Shown here: one piece after another, positions 1 through 7,888 of the stretch
How positions within the stretch are numbered: the first letter of the stretch is position 1
Layout: every line of letters starts with the position of its first letter
Made by a program: the position numbers and the translations under genes
Notes under the pieces: model-generated
What the model saw: only the letters and a program-made list of their open reading frames with translations
Databases searched by the model: none
What the model was told of the DNA's origin: nothing
Assembly: GCA_005881235.1 (NCBI GenBank)
Contig: VBEQ01000119.1
Coordinates: 1 to 12,040, forward strand
DNA from: Chloroflexota bacterium
Lineage (GTDB): Bacteria; Chloroflexota; Dormibacteria; CF-121
Length of the DNA: 12,040 bases
Direction: 5' to 3'

Positions 1-53
1 CCAAAAAGAAGGACGACGGCAAGAAAGACACCAAGGAGAAAAAGAGCAAGTAG
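1..53 (+). CDS. rplV: Large ribosomal subunit protein uL22, C-terminal end only (partial)
   Basis: Only the last 16 codons and the stop (TAG, 51-53) are in the window; the reading frame begins at base 3. The visible tail is almost entirely charged (Lys, Asp, Glu, with runs of lysine). It has no recognisable uL22 core, so identity comes from position: rplV precedes rpsC in essentially all bacterial S10 operons. uL22 lines the peptide exit tunnel and its globular part sits at the tunnel mouth. Many uL22 proteins end near 110-120 residues without such a tail, so this looks like a lysine-rich extension of the kind seen on several proteins downstream. The stop codon directly abuts the rpsC ATG, suggesting coupled translation. 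Confidence 0.75.
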   Translation, partial: KKKDDGKKDTKEKKSK

Positions 54-1019
54 ATGGGGCACAAGGTTCACCCGAACGGGTTCCGGCTGGGCGTCTACCG
101 TAACTGGGAGGCGAAGTGGTTCGCTCCGGACAAGGAGTACAAGCCGCTTCTGCTCGAGGACGTGCGCTTGCGGCGGATGCTGATGATCCGCCTGAAGAAC
201 GCCGGCCTGGCCCGGATCGAAACCGAGCGCTCATCGTCTGCGCTGACCATTACGCTGCATACCGCCAAGCCGGGCATCGTCATTGGCAAGGGCGGGACCA
301 GTGTCGACCAGCTACGCGATGAGCTGGAGAAGATCACCGGCAAGCGCGTGCGGGTCACGATCCAGGAGATCAAGAAGCCGGAGCTCGCCGCCCAGCTGGT
401 GGCGGAGAACGTCGCCGCCCAGCTGGAGAAACGGATCGCCTTCCGGCGGGCCATCAAGCAGTCGCTGATGAAGACGATGCGGGCCGGAGCCCAGGGCGTG
501 AAGATCCGCGTCAAGGGTCGCCTCGGCGGCTCGGAGATGGCGCGCGTCGAGTGGAATCGCGAGGGCCGGGTGCCGCTGCACACGCTCAAGGCGGACATCG
601 ACTTCGGCCAGACGGAAGCGAAGACCACCTTCGGCCGCATTGGCGTGTCGGCCTGGGTCTACACCGGCAACTTCCCGACCGAGGCGCCGCCCAAGCCGGC
701 CGCCGCGGTGGAAGAGCCCGCCGATGCCGGCGTCCCCGTGGCTGTCGCCATCGGCGAGGCGCCCAGCCCCCTGGCCGAGCTGGTGCAGGCGGCTGTGCCG
801 GCCCCCGCTCCCGAAGTGGCCCCCGCCGCGGTCCCCGCTCCAGTGACGGCCGAGGCGCCCGCCGCCAAGCCGAAGCGCGCCGCCCGCGTGACCAAAGCAG
901 CGGACGGCGGCGAAAAGCCGGCACCGAAACGAGCCACCCGGACCCGCGCCGCCGCCACCACCGAGAAATCGGACGCACCAAAGGCGCCGCGCGCCCGCGC
1001 GGTAAAGAAGAAGGAATAA
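54..1019 (+). CDS. rpsC: Small ribosomal subunit protein uS3 with a ~110-residue C-terminal extension
   Basis: uS3 sits on the head of the 30S subunit and, with uS4 and uS5, forms the mRNA entry channel with helicase activity. The 321-residue product begins with the classic [14 protein letters not shown] type II KH domain follows, with its GKGG loop at residues 78-81, and the C-terminal domain carries the [11 protein letters not shown] block at 154-164. The core ends near residue 208, where most bacterial uS3 proteins stop (about 210-240). Residues 209-321 are a low-complexity tail: first Ala/Pro/Glu-rich and mildly acidic, then Lys/Arg/Ala-rich and basic, ending in KKKE. The ATG directly follows the rplV stop, and three bases separate its own stop from rplP. 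The tail is in frame and G/C3-biased like the core, so it does not look like a frameshift product. Confidence 0.97.
   Translation: MGHKVHPNGFRLGVYRNWEAKWFAPDKEYKPLLLEDVRLRRMLMIRLKNAGLARIETERSSSALTITLHTAKPGIVIGKGGTSVDQLRDELEKITGKRVRVTIQEIKKPELAAQLVAENVAAQLEKRIAFRRAIKQSLMKTMRAGAQGVKIRVKGRLGGSEMARVEWNREGRVPLHTLKADIDFGQTEAKTTFGRIGVSAWVYTGNFPTEAPPKPAAAVEEPADAGVPVAVAIGEAPSPLAELVQAAVPAPAPEVAPAAVPAPVTAEAPAAKPKRAARVTKAADGGEKPAPKRATRTRAAATTEKSDAPKAPRARAVKKKE
678..1016 (+). other. Low-complexity C-terminal tail of uS3
   Basis: This stretch codes for residues 209-321 of uS3. It consists almost wholly of Ala, Pro, Lys, Arg, Glu, Thr and Val, with [19 protein letters not shown] runs followed by KPKRAAR- and [13 protein letters not shown] basic patches. 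It is predicted to be disordered. The acidic-then-basic layout is visible directly; any role, such as contacting mRNA or a factor near the entry channel, is inference. Confidence 0.8.
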
Positions 1020-1022
1020 GAG

Positions 1023-1694
1023 ATGTTGTTGCCTGCTCGCGTCAAGCATCGCAAGCTCCATCGGGGTCGCCGCACCGGTGTGGCCACTCAGGGTGCCGAC
1101 CTGGCGTTCGGTGAGTTCGGCTTGCAGGCCTCCGAGGCGGCGTGGATGACGAACCGTCAGATCGAAGCGGCACGCCGCGTGATGACGCGCTTCGTGCGCC
1201 GCGGCGGCCAGGTCTTTATCCGGGTCTTCCCCGACAAGTCGGTGACGAAGAAGCCGGCCGAGACGCGCATGGGAAGCGGCAAGGGTGCGCCCGAGGGTTG
1301 GGTGGCCGTCATCAAGCCGGGACGGGTCCTCTTCGAGATGGGCGGTGTGACGCCGGAAATGGCGAAGCGTGCCTTCCAGCTGGCCGCCTACAAGCTGCCG
1401 ATGAAGACGCGCACGCTCGGCATCAAGTCGGGCGTCAAGGCCGCCGCCGATGTGAAGATCAAGGGTCCGGCTGAAGTGAAGCCGGGTGAGGAGGCCGAGG
1501 GCATCGTGGGTGCGGCAGCGGGCCCGACCGCCGCCGCCGCGGCGGCCCCCGCACGGGGTCCGAAGGCGGCCCCCGGTGCCGCGCCGTCGGTGAAACCCGC
1601 TCCGGGTGCGGCACCAAAAGCCGCGCCGGGCGCGGCTCCGAAAGCGGCGGCCGCGGCTCCGGCGAAGCCCGCCAAGGGTGGTGGGAAGAAATGA
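1023..1694 (+). CDS. rplP: Large ribosomal subunit protein uL16 with an ~85-residue Ala/Pro tail
   Basis: uL16 binds 23S rRNA near the A site and peptidyl-transferase centre and is a late-assembly protein. The start [16 protein letters not shown] matches the family signature. The conserved block [16 protein letters not shown] lies at residues 80-95, with Arg82 at the place of the hydroxylated Arg81 of E. coli uL16. The family normally ends at about 136-144 residues, and here the core ends near 137. The remaining residues to 223 are Ala/Pro/Gly/Lys-rich and include three PGAAP repeats (184-188, 194-198, 202-206). Purine-rich sequence ending in AAGGAATAAGAG precedes the ATG and serves as ribosome binding site. 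Its stop overlaps the rpmC start by four bases (ATGA). Confidence 0.97.
   Translation: MLLPARVKHRKLHRGRRTGVATQGADLAFGEFGLQASEAAWMTNRQIEAARRVMTRFVRRGGQVFIRVFPDKSVTKKPAETRMGSGKGAPEGWVAVIKPGRVLFEMGGVTPEMAKRAFQLAAYKLPMKTRTLGIKSGVKAAADVKIKGPAEVKPGEEAEGIVGAAAGPTAAAAAAPARGPKAAPGAAPSVKPAPGAAPKAAPGAAPKAAAAAPAKPAKGGGKK
1434..1691 (+). repeat. Ala/Pro/Gly/Lys repeat tail of uL16
   Basis: This stretch codes for residues 138-223 of uL16. PGAAP occurs three times, with spacings of 10 and 8 residues (bases 1572-1640), flanked by poly-Ala runs. Codons vary between copies (GGTGCGGCACC, GGCGCGGCTCC), so the protein pattern is conserved better than the DNA. That suggests an older repeat kept for composition rather than a fresh duplication; this reading is inference. 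Confidence 0.7.
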
Positions 1695-1957
1695 AGATGA
1701 AGGATCTTCAGGCCCTCTCCATGCCTGACCTGCAGAAGAAGCTGAAGGACTCCCGGCAGGAGCTCTTCAACCTGCGCTTTCAAATGGCGACCGGCCAGTT
1801 GCAAAACCACCGCCAGATCCGGCACGTGCGCCACGACCTGGCCCAGATTCTGACCGAGATTTTCCTGAAGGAACGCACCGGCGTCCCCGCGGCCACGCCG
1901 GAACCAGCGTCCCCCAAACCTCGCCGCCGCCGCGCCGCCGCTGAGGAGACCGCATGA
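1691..1957 (+). CDS. rpmC: Large ribosomal subunit protein uL29
   Basis: uL29 is a small helical-hairpin protein at the peptide exit site, next to uL23, where trigger factor and SRP dock. The family pattern is clear: [15 protein letters not shown] (residues 4-18), [14 protein letters not shown] (24-37), then an Arg/His-rich helix to about residue 63. At 88 residues it is longer than the usual 60-72. Residues 65-88 form an extra tail with Pro and an RRRR patch, ending acidic. The ATG at 1691 overlaps the rplP stop (ATGA). A second ATG at 1697 would drop two residues and cannot be excluded. Its own stop overlaps the rpsQ start in the same way. Confidence 0.95.
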   Translation: MKMKDLQALSMPDLQKKLKDSRQELFNLRFQMATGQLQNHRQIRHVRHDLAQILTEIFLKERTGVPAATPEPASPKPRRRRAAAEETA

Positions 1958-2229
1958 GTGATCAAGAAACGACGCTGGAACGGGCGATGCGCAAGACGCG
2001 CACCGGCACCGTCATCAGCGACAAGATGGACAAGACCGTGATCGTTCGGGTGCAGACCCTCAAGGAGCATCCCAAATACAAGAAACACATCCAGCAGGCC
2101 ACCAGATTCAAGGCGCACGACGAGCAGAACCAGTGCAAGGTCGGTGACCGGGTCCGCATCATGGAGACCCGGCCGCTCTCGCACGACAAGCGCTGGCGCG
2201 TCGTCGCCATCGTGGAGAAGGCAAAATAG
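1954..2229 (+). CDS. rpsQ: Small ribosomal subunit protein uS17
   Basis: uS17 is a primary 16S rRNA binder of the 30S body with an OB fold. The block [17 protein letters not shown] (residues 18-34) and the pattern HPKYKKHI...TRFKAHDE followed by [21 protein letters not shown] (64-84) are characteristic. Length is 91 residues, slightly above the usual 80-90 because of about 11 extra N-terminal residues. The start at 1954 is preferred over an internal ATG at 1987: it has a GAGGAG ribosome binding site at 1943-1948 and forms the ATGA overlap with the rpmC stop. The gap to rplN is eight bases. Confidence 0.96.
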   Translation: MSDQETTLERAMRKTRTGTVISDKMDKTVIVRVQTLKEHPKYKKHIQQATRFKAHDEQNQCKVGDRVRIMETRPLSHDKRWRVVAIVEKAK

Positions 2230-2237
2230 CCGTCGCC

Positions 2238-2606
2238 ATGGTCCAGCAAGAGTCGCGGTTGAAGGTGGCGGACAACACGGGTGCGCGTGAGATCCTGTTG
2301 ATCCGGGTGATGGGCGGTCATTACCGCAAATACGCCTCCATCGGCGACGTCATCACGGCCGCCGTGACCGTGGCAACGCCGGGCGGCCAGGTGAAGAAGA
2401 GCGAGGTCGTCAAGGCGGTCGTCGTGCGGACCTCGCGCGAGTTCCGCCGCCAGGACGGTTCCACCATCCGCTTCGACGAGAACGCGGCCGTCATCCTCGG
2501 CCCCCAGAACAACCCGCGCGGCACCCGCATCTTCGGCCCAGTCGCGCGTGAGCTTCGCGACAAGAACTTCATGAAGATCGTTTCCCTGGCTCCGGAGGTC
2601 CTATAG
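2238..2606 (+). CDS. rplN: Large ribosomal subunit protein uL14
   Basis: uL14 is a beta-barrel protein on the subunit interface of the 50S, making bridge contacts to 16S rRNA and serving as docking site for the silencing factor RsfS. Its 122 residues equal the standard length. The N-terminal signature [16 protein letters not shown] (3-18), the central [22 protein letters not shown] block and the closing [15 protein letters not shown] are near-canonical. No strong Shine-Dalgarno is visible in the eight bases after rpsQ, so it probably relies on coupling to upstream translation. Three bases separate its stop from rplX. Confidence 0.98.
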   Translation: MVQQESRLKVADNTGAREILLIRVMGGHYRKYASIGDVITAAVTVATPGGQVKKSEVVKAVVVRTSREFRRQDGSTIRFDENAAVILGPQNNPRGTRIFGPVARELRDKNFMKIVSLAPEVL

Positions 2607-2609
2607 GCA

Positions 2610-2969
2610 ATGTCCCGGCTTCATCTCGACATTCATCGCGACGACACTGTGCAGGTCATGTCCGGAAAGGATCGTGGCAAGCGTGGCGTGGTCGTGCGCA
2701 CCGTGCCGCTGCAGGGCAAGATCGTCGTCAAGGGCGTCAACATCCTGAAGCGTCACACGCGTGCGGGTCAGCAGAAGGGCTCGACGACGGTCCGACAGGG
2801 TGGCATCGTCGACTTCGAGTCGCCGCTCGACTACTCCAACGTGATGCTCGTCTGCAACAAGTGCGACAAGCCCACCCGCATCCGCAAGACCGTGCTGCCC
2901 AATGGGCAGAAGGCGATCGTCTGCGTGAACTGCGGTGAGATCTACGAGCGTGTGAGGAACAAGATATGA
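2610..2969 (+). CDS. rplX: Large ribosomal subunit protein uL24 with a four-cysteine zinc-ribbon-like site
   Basis: uL24 is an assembly initiator that binds the 5' domain of 23S rRNA and borders the exit tunnel. Residues 13-44 hold the KOW motif ([17 protein letters not shown] and following). The C-terminal half carries CNKC (Cys82, Cys85) and CVNC (Cys105, Cys108), a pattern expected to bind one zinc as in many Gram-positive and Thermus-type uL24 proteins; the E. coli protein lacks it. Length 119 is slightly above the usual 100-110. The stop overlaps the rplE start by four bases (ATGA). Confidence 0.97.
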   Translation: MSRLHLDIHRDDTVQVMSGKDRGKRGVVVRTVPLQGKIVVKGVNILKRHTRAGQQKGSTTVRQGGIVDFESPLDYSNVMLVCNKCDKPTRIRKTVLPNGQKAIVCVNCGEIYERVRNKI

Positions 2970-3535
2970 GCGTCGCCGCCAGTCCGACCGGAACCGAGCT
3001 CCGGCTGAAGCAGCGCTACCAGGACAAGATCGTCCCCACGCTGATCCAGCGCTTCGCCTACACGAACGCCATGCAGGTGCCGCGCTTGATCAAGGTCGTC
3101 GTCAACATCGGGATCGGGGAGTCGATCTCCAATCCGAAGGCGCAGGACGCCGCGACCGCCGATTTGAAGAAGATCACCGGCCAGCAGCCGGTGGTGCTGA
3201 AATCGCGCAAGGCGATCGCGAACTTCAAGCTGCGCGCCGGCCTGCCGATCGGCATCAAGGTGACGCTTCGCGGCGCGCGCATGTACCAGTTCGTCGACAA
3301 GCTACTCTCCGTCGGGCTGCCCCGGATTCGTGATTTCCGCGGCATCTCGCCGACCGGCTTCGACGGCCACGGTAACTACACGCTCGGGCTGCGCGAGCAG
3401 CTGGTTTTCCCGGAGATCGAGTACGACAAGATCGATAAATTGCGGGGGCTCGAGGTCACCTTCGTCACCACCGCGCGCACCGACGACGAGGCACGCGCGC
3501 TGCTGGCGGAGCTCGGGTTCCCCTTCAGGAAGTGA
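2966..3535 (+). CDS. rplE: Large ribosomal subunit protein uL5
   Basis: uL5 binds 5S rRNA in the central protuberance and contacts uS13 across the subunit interface and the P-site tRNA. Recognisable blocks are [11 protein letters not shown] (43-53), [21 protein letters not shown] (70-90), [14 protein letters not shown] (101-114), [10 protein letters not shown] (118-127) and a C-terminal [15 protein letters not shown] (166-180). At 189 residues it is a few longer than the usual 179-187, with extra residues at the N terminus. The ATG overlaps the rplX stop. Translation could also begin a little downstream, but no better-placed ribosome binding site is seen. Confidence 0.97.
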   Translation: MSVAASPTGTELRLKQRYQDKIVPTLIQRFAYTNAMQVPRLIKVVVNIGIGESISNPKAQDAATADLKKITGQQPVVLKSRKAIANFKLRAGLPIGIKVTLRGARMYQFVDKLLSVGLPRIRDFRGISPTGFDGHGNYTLGLREQLVFPEIEYDKIDKLRGLEVTFVTTARTDDEARALLAELGFPFRK

Positions 3536-3547
3536 GGTTGAGACTGA

Positions 3548-3733
3548 GTGGCTAAAAAGTCGACCGTGAATCGCGGACTCCGCAAACACAAGCACGCCGT
3601 CTCGCAGCACAACCGCTGCAACCTCTGCGGACGGCCGCGCTCGTACATGCGCAAGTTCGGCATCTGCCGCATCTGTTTTCGCATGCTCTCGTCGCAGGGA
3701 CAGGTCCCGGGCGTGAAGAAGTCGTCGTGGTGA
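3548..3733 (+). CDS. rpsZ: Small ribosomal subunit protein uS14, zinc-binding (type Z)
   Basis: uS14 sits in the 30S head next to uS3 and uS10. This is the short 61-residue zinc form. CNLC (Cys24, Cys27) and CRIC (Cys40, Cys43) bracket the invariant [12 protein letters not shown] segment, and the product ends in VPGVKKSSW, as is typical. The start codon is GTG. A TGAGG at 3533-3537 overlapping the rplE stop is the likely ribosome binding site, with a rather long ten-base spacing. The type Z form is usual in Actinomycetota, Bacillota, Chloroflexota and Thermus, unlike the ~100-residue zinc-free form of Proteobacteria. Confidence 0.97.
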   Translation: MAKKSTVNRGLRKHKHAVSQHNRCNLCGRPRSYMRKFGICRICFRMLSSQGQVPGVKKSSW

Positions 3734-3752
3734 GGAGGGAAGCACAGGACTG

Positions 3753-4148
3753 ATGAGCACCGATAGCATCGCCGACATGCTGACCCGGATCCGGAACGCG
3801 AATACCGCCGGGCACTCGCGCGTCGCCTTGCCGGCCTCGCGGGTTGGCGTGGAGATCGCGCGCGTTCTCAAGGAAGAGGGGTACATCGCCGCCTTCGACG
3901 TCGCCGCGGCGGAGCAGGGTCAGAAGCTCGACATCACCTTCAAGCCGAAGTCGCCGCGCGGCAAATCACTCGCCGGCCTGCGACGGATCAGCAAGCCGGG
4001 CTTGCGCGTCTACGCCCGAAAGACCGAGATTCCGCGCGTGCTCGGAGGCCTCGGCATCGTCATCCTCTCGACGTCGCATGGCGTCATGTCGGGACAGAAG
4101 GCAACCAAGGCCGGCCTCGGCGGCGAGGTCGTGTGCTACGTTTGGTGA
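3753..4148 (+). CDS. rpsH: Small ribosomal subunit protein uS8
   Basis: uS8 is a primary binder of the central domain of 16S rRNA and, in E. coli, the translational repressor of the spc operon. The 131-residue length is standard. The N terminus DSIADMLTRIRNAN (4-17), the central KPGLRVYARKTEIPRVLGGLGI and the C-terminal STSHGVMSG (105-113) leading into AGLGGEVVCYVW are diagnostic. The ATG is preceded by GAGGAGGGAAG at 3732-3742, a strong ribosome binding sequence. Whether uS8 represses this operon cannot be seen: no helix-21-like target was identified around rplE. Confidence 0.98.
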   Translation: MSTDSIADMLTRIRNANTAGHSRVALPASRVGVEIARVLKEEGYIAAFDVAAAEQGQKLDITFKPKSPRGKSLAGLRRISKPGLRVYARKTEIPRVLGGLGIVILSTSHGVMSGQKATKAGLGGEVVCYVW

Positions 4149-4151
4149 CCC

Positions 4152-4706
4152 ATGAGTAGGATTGGCAAGCTTCCGGTCAAGATCCCCAGCGGGGTGACGG
4201 TGACGCTCACCGATCACACGGTGGTGGTCAAGAGCGGAAACGCGGAGCTCAGCCGCGAGCTGAATCCACAGATGAAGGTGACCGTGGCGGACGGCAGCGT
4301 CGTCGTCGAGCGGCCGAGCGAATCGAAGTTGCACCGCTCCCTGCACGGGCTGACCCGGACGCTCGTGTGGAACATGATCGAGGGCGTCAGCAAGGGTTAC
4401 GAGAAGCAGCTCGAGCTGGTCGGCGTGGGGTATCGCGCGTCGCGCCAGGGCGAGGCCCTGGTCCTCAACGTGGGTTTTTCCCATCCGGTTCGCTACCCGG
4501 TGCCCAAGGGCATCACGATCGACGTGCCCGAACCGACGCGCATCAACATCAAGGGCGCGAGCAAGGAGGACGTCGGCCAGGTCGCCGCCGAAGTGCGGAA
4601 GATCCGTCCCCCCGAACCCTACAAGGGCAAGGGCATCCTCTACCGCGGCGAGCGGATCCGCCGCAAGGCGGGCAAGACGGGCAAAACCGCCGGAGCCGCG
4701 AAGTAA
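4152..4706 (+). CDS. rplF: Large ribosomal subunit protein uL6
   Basis: uL6 lies near the sarcin-ricin loop and factor-binding site of the 50S. It shows the two repeated domains expected: an N-terminal half beginning [15 protein letters not shown] (1-15), then [18 protein letters not shown] sequence (around 83-96), and a C-terminal half ending in [17 protein letters not shown] (151-167). Length 184 is normal with a short basic tail. Three bases separate it from rpsH, and its TAA shares one base with the rplR ATG (TAATG), a typical reinitiation arrangement. Confidence 0.98.
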   Translation: MSRIGKLPVKIPSGVTVTLTDHTVVVKSGNAELSRELNPQMKVTVADGSVVVERPSESKLHRSLHGLTRTLVWNMIEGVSKGYEKQLELVGVGYRASRQGEALVLNVGFSHPVRYPVPKGITIDVPEPTRINIKGASKEDVGQVAAEVRKIRPPEPYKGKGILYRGERIRRKAGKTGKTAGAAK

Positions 4707-5074
4707 TGAACAAGCAAGCCGATCGCCGCAACACACGGATCCGCCGCCACGTTCGGCTGCGGACTCACCTCGAGGGCGGTCCCACCCGCCCGCGGCTCGC
4801 CGTCTTCCGCAGCCTGCACCACGTCTATGCCCAGGTGATCGACGACGTCTCCGGACGAACCCTGGCCGCGGCCTCGACGACCGACGGCGCGCTTCGCAAG
4901 GGCCTGAAGTCGCCATCGAGCGCCGAAGGCGCAGCCGCGGTGGGAACGTCCATTGCCGAGCGCGCCCGCCAGGCGGGCATCGAGACGGTCGTTTTCGATC
5001 GCGGCGGATTCCCGTATCACGGTCGGATCAAAGCGCTGGCCGAAGCCGCGCGCAGCGCCGGATTGAAGTTCTAG
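4706..5074 (+). CDS. rplR: Large ribosomal subunit protein uL18
   Basis: uL18 binds 5S rRNA together with uL5 in the central protuberance. The frame is open far upstream (from about 4367), but the real start is the ATG at 4706, which shares a base with the rplF stop and gives 122 residues, the family norm. A GGAG at 4692-4695 is ten bases upstream. Diagnostic blocks are [21 protein letters not shown] (27-47), TLAAAST (52-58), the helix [17 protein letters not shown] (76-92) and [22 protein letters not shown] (95-116) with a terminal GLKF. The upstream part of the open frame is the shadow of rplF. Confidence 0.97.
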   Translation: MNKQADRRNTRIRRHVRLRTHLEGGPTRPRLAVFRSLHHVYAQVIDDVSGRTLAAASTTDGALRKGLKSPSSAEGAAAVGTSIAERARQAGIETVVFDRGGFPYHGRIKALAEAARSAGLKF

Positions 5075-5083
5075 AAGGAGTCC

Positions 5084-5665
5084 ATGAGTTACCAGTACGG
5101 AAGAGGCCAGTCGGAATTCACGGAGAAAGTCGTCCACCTGAACCGGGTGGCGAAGGTCGTCAAGGGCGGCCGCCGCTTCTCCTTCAGCGCCCTGGTGGTG
5201 GTCGGCGACCAGAACGGCCGCGTCGGGGCCGGGCTGGGGAAGGCGGGCGAGGTGCCCGAGGCCATCCGCAAGGCGGTGGAGTCGGCGAAGAAGCACCTCA
5301 TCACGGTGCCGATGGTGGGTACCACCATTCCCCACGAGATCCGCCTGAAGAAAGGAGCGGCCAAGGTGCTGCTCAAGCCGGCCGCGCCGGGCACCGGGAT
5401 CCGCTCGGGCGGCGCGATGCGCGCCGTCGTCGAGCTCTCCGGGGTCAAGGACATGATCACGAAATCACTGGGCACCAACAATCCCGTCAATACCGTCCGC
5501 GCCACGATCGCCGCCTTGCAGGCGTTGCAAACCGCGGATAGCATCGCCCAGGCGCGTGGCAAACCCGCCGATGAGATGGAACGTCTCAGCCGGCGCGGCA
5601 AGAAGCCGGAGCCGGTGGCAGCACCAGCCGTAGAGGAAGCCCCGGTCGAGGAGCCGGTCGGCTGA
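5084..5665 (+). CDS. rpsE: Small ribosomal subunit protein uS5 with an acidic Pro/Glu tail
   Basis: uS5 lies on the back of the 30S at the mRNA entry pore and affects decoding accuracy. The N-terminal double-stranded-RNA-binding-like domain is marked by [19 protein letters not shown] (16-34) and [17 protein letters not shown]. The C-terminal domain carries [10 protein letters not shown] (around 101-110) and [18 protein letters not shown]. The core ends near residue 172. Residues 173-193 are an extra tail with five Glu, several Pro and Ala, opposite in charge to most neighbouring tails. AAGGAG at 5075-5080 is a good Shine-Dalgarno, though only three bases from the ATG. Confidence 0.97.
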   Translation: MSYQYGRGQSEFTEKVVHLNRVAKVVKGGRRFSFSALVVVGDQNGRVGAGLGKAGEVPEAIRKAVESAKKHLITVPMVGTTIPHEIRLKKGAAKVLLKPAAPGTGIRSGGAMRAVVELSGVKDMITKSLGTNNPVNTVRATIAALQALQTADSIAQARGKPADEMERLSRRGKKPEPVAAPAVEEAPVEEPVG

Positions 5666-5666
5666 C

Positions 5667-5849
5667 ATGCCGCGTTTGAAGATCACCTACGTGCGCAGCG
5701 TGATCGGGCAGAAACCCGACCAGGAGCGGACCGTGCAGGCGCTCGGCTTCCGTCGCCTGAACCAGACGGTCGAGCACGAAGACAGCCCGCAAATCCGCGG
5801 CATGGTGCACAAGGTCCGCCACCTGGTGAAGGTCGAGGAGACGGTATGA
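5667..5849 (+). CDS. rpmD: Large ribosomal subunit protein uL30
   Basis: uL30 is a small 23S-binding protein present in many but not all bacteria. The 60-residue product is of standard length and shows [20 protein letters not shown] (residues 4-23), [14 protein letters not shown] and [17 protein letters not shown], the normal two-helix, three-strand pattern. One base separates the rpsE stop from its ATG, and its own stop overlaps the rplO start by four bases (ATGA), so it is embedded in the operon. Confidence 0.97.
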   Translation: MPRLKITYVRSVIGQKPDQERTVQALGFRRLNQTVEHEDSPQIRGMVHKVRHLVKVEETV

Positions 5850-6583
5850 AACTGCACGAGCTAAAGCCACCGCCGGGCTCCCACCACCCCCGCAAGCGCG
5901 TCGGTCGCGGTCCGGGATCGGGCCACGGCAAGACGGCGACGCGGGGCCAGAAGGGACAGCGCGCCCGCACTTCGGTGAATCTGCCGAAGACGTTCGAGGG
6001 CGGCCAGACGCGGCTGACCATGCGCACGCCCAAACTGCGAGGCTTTCACAACCGCTGGAGGAAGCGCTTCGCCGTGCTCAACCTGACCCGCCTGAACCGC
6101 TTCGAGAACGGTGCCGAGCTCCAGCCGGAATCCCTGCTGGAGGCCGGGCTCATCAAGGACGTGGGGGCCGGCATCAAGATCTTGGGGACGGGAGACCTCC
6201 GGCGCAAGCTGGTGATCCACGCGCACCAGTTTTCAGCGGAGGCGCGCCGCAAGATCGAGGCCGCCGGGGGAACGGCCGCCGTGATCGAAGTCCCGGCGCC
6301 GATCCGGCCAAAAACCAAGCGCGCGAAGAACCAGCCGAAGCCGGTCGCGCCGGTGACGGTCGAAACGGAGCCATCGGCAGCGGAAGGCGACGCCACGCCG
6401 TCCAAGGGCTCGAAGAAGGCGAAGGCCGAGAAAGGCGCGGTGGCCGAGAAAGGCGCGGTGGCCGAGAAGCGTGAGAAGCCCGAGAAGGGCCAGAAGGGCC
6501 AGAAGGGCGGCAAGGACCAGGCCGTCCGTGCGTCCGGTACGGAGGATTCCGGAAAACCCGATAAGGGTAAGAAGAAGAGCTAG
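5846..6583 (+). CDS. rplO: Large ribosomal subunit protein uL15 with a ~95-residue lysine-rich tail
   Basis: uL15 is an early-to-middle assembly protein deep in the 50S. The N terminus has the typical extended basic arm [20 protein letters not shown] (16-35) and [17 protein letters not shown] (51-67). The globular C-terminal domain runs to about residue 149 (VIEVP), where ordinary family members stop (145-150). The product continues to 245 residues with a strongly basic tail of Lys, Glu, Gly, Ala and Pro. The tail contains an exact tandem AEKGAV repeat (194-205, then AEK) and [10 protein letters not shown]. It stays in frame and ends three bases before secY. It may be disordered and rRNA-binding; that is inference. 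Confidence 0.96.
   Translation: MKLHELKPPPGSHHPRKRVGRGPGSGHGKTATRGQKGQRARTSVNLPKTFEGGQTRLTMRTPKLRGFHNRWRKRFAVLNLTRLNRFENGAELQPESLLEAGLIKDVGAGIKILGTGDLRRKLVIHAHQFSAEARRKIEAAGGTAAVIEVPAPIRPKTKRAKNQPKPVAPVTVETEPSAAEGDATPSKGSKKAKAEKGAVAEKGAVAEKREKPEKGQKGQKGGKDQAVRASGTEDSGKPDKGKKKS
6425..6469 (+). repeat. 18-base tandem repeat, 2.5 copies, inside the rplO tail
   Basis: The unit gccgagaaaggcgcggtg occurs at 6425-6442 and, identically, at 6443-6460, followed by a half copy (gccgagaag) at 6461-6469. It encodes AEKGAV twice and AEK. Perfect nucleotide identity including third positions points to a recent slippage or unequal-crossover duplication that keeps the frame. A further 9-base direct repeat (cagaagggc) follows shortly after, around 6489-6506. 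Confidence 0.9.
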
Positions 6584-6586
6584 GCC

Positions 6587-7888
6587 ATGTTAGAAGCGAT
6601 CGGTAACGCGCTGCGCATTCCCGAGCTGCGCCGCAAGATCCTCTTCACGCTGGGGCTCTTCCTGGTATTCCGGATCCTGGCGCACATCGCCGTGCCCGGC
6701 GCCGACAAGGCCGCACTCGACAAGCTCTTTAACACCAATGCCTTCCTCGGTCTGCTCGACCTGTTCTCAGGAGGCGGGCTGTCGACCTTCTCCATCATCG
6801 CCATGGGCGTCAACCCCTACATCAACGCCTCGATCATCATGCAGCTGATGACGGTCGTCTCCACCCGGATGAAGGAGCTCAGCAAGGAGGGTGAGTTCGG
6901 CCGGCGGAGGATTACCCGCTGGACCCGCTGGCTCACCGTCGGTCTCGGGCTGCTGCAGGCCTGGGGCCTGACACTGGTCTTTAGCCGGCAGGGCGTCCTC
7001 TCCAATCTCAGCTGGCTGGGCATCATCGAAATCATGATCACACTGACCGCCGGCACCGTGATGCTGATGTGGTTCGGCGAGCTCATCACCGAATACGGGA
7101 TCGGCAACGGCATCTCGCTCGTGATCTTCGCCGGGATCGTGGGACGGATCCCCAACACCATCTACAACCTGCTGACCGGCGGCGGCCAGTCGAACCTGGC
7201 GCCGATGCTGCTCTTCGCCGCGCTGGCGATCGTCGTCACCGCGTTCATCATCGAGGTGCAGCAGGCCCAACGGAAGATTCCCATCCAATCGGCGCAGCGG
7301 GTGGTGGGCCGCAAGATCTATCAGGGCCGCAGCTCACACCTGCCGCTGCGGGTCAACCAGGCGGGCGTCATTCCGATCATCTTCGCCATCTCAATCATGT
7401 TCTTCCCCGTCATCATTGGGAACTTCCTGGCGACGGCTCCCGACCCATGGGGGACCATCTCGCGAGTGCTGCGCACCTACTGGGTGCCGACCGGGCCCAA
7501 CATCCCCACCGACATCCTCTACAACTTCGTCTACTTCGTGCTCATCTTCGGCTTCACCTACTTCTACACGGCGGTCACCTTCGACCCGGTCGATACCGCT
7601 GACTACCTCAAGAAGCACGCGGCCTTCATCCCCGGCATCCGGCCAGGCGTCGCGACGGCCCAATACCTCGACCGCACCATGACGCGCATTACCTTTGCCG
7701 GCGCGCTCTTCCTCGGTGGGGTCACGGTCCTGATTCCGTTACTGGCGACCGCCCTGACTCGAATACCGACGCAGAACATGTACCTGGGCGGCACGGCGAT
7801 CCTGATCGTGGTCGGCGTCGCGCTCGACACCATGAAACAGATCGAGACGCAGCTGATCATGCGTCAATACAAGGGGTTCATAAAGTAG
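6587..7888 (+). CDS. secY: Protein translocase channel subunit SecY
   Basis: SecY forms the protein-conducting pore of the Sec translocon in the inner membrane, with SecE and SecG, and receives chains from SecA or the ribosome. The 433 residues show about ten hydrophobic segments, roughly at 17-36, 66-92, 113-133, 144-165, 174-194, 206-223, 258-282, 309-331, 366-388 and 398-415. Family blocks seen are MGVNPYINASIIMQL (73-87), ELSKEGEFGRRRIT (97-110), the cytoplasmic loop QRKIPIQSAQRVVGRK (228-243), LPLRVNQAGVIPIIFA (252-267) and FIPGIRPGVATAQYLD (347-362), with Arg352 in the SecA/ribosome-contacting loop. The family-typical length gives no hint of a second-copy SecY2. The start lies three bases after the rplO stop. 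Confidence 0.98.
   Translation: MLEAIGNALRIPELRRKILFTLGLFLVFRILAHIAVPGADKAALDKLFNTNAFLGLLDLFSGGGLSTFSIIAMGVNPYINASIIMQLMTVVSTRMKELSKEGEFGRRRITRWTRWLTVGLGLLQAWGLTLVFSRQGVLSNLSWLGIIEIMITLTAGTVMLMWFGELITEYGIGNGISLVIFAGIVGRIPNTIYNLLTGGGQSNLAPMLLFAALAIVVTAFIIEVQQAQRKIPIQSAQRVVGRKIYQGRSSHLPLRVNQAGVIPIIFAISIMFFPVIIGNFLATAPDPWGTISRVLRTYWVPTGPNIPTDILYNFVYFVLIFGFTYFYTAVTFDPVDTADYLKKHAAFIPGIRPGVATAQYLDRTMTRITFAGALFLGGVTVLIPLLATALTRIPTQNMYLGGTAILIVVGVALDTMKQIETQLIMRQYKGFIK

Noticed and set aside
678..1016. Frameshift or fusion with another gene as the cause of the long uS3 C terminus
   Set aside because: The frame is continuous, codon bias does not change, the tail ends three bases before rplP, and similar tails occur on several neighbours.
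4367..4705. Upstream part of the open frame that contains rplR, suggesting an N-terminal fusion
   Set aside because: The stretch is the +1 shadow of rplF. The family start at 4706 gives a normal 122-residue uL18 with a TAATG junction.
3966..4916. 316-codon open frame on the minus strand over rpsH, rplF and rplR
   Set aside because: Shadow of conserved genes, with His/Arg/Asp/Leu-rich composition and no motif.
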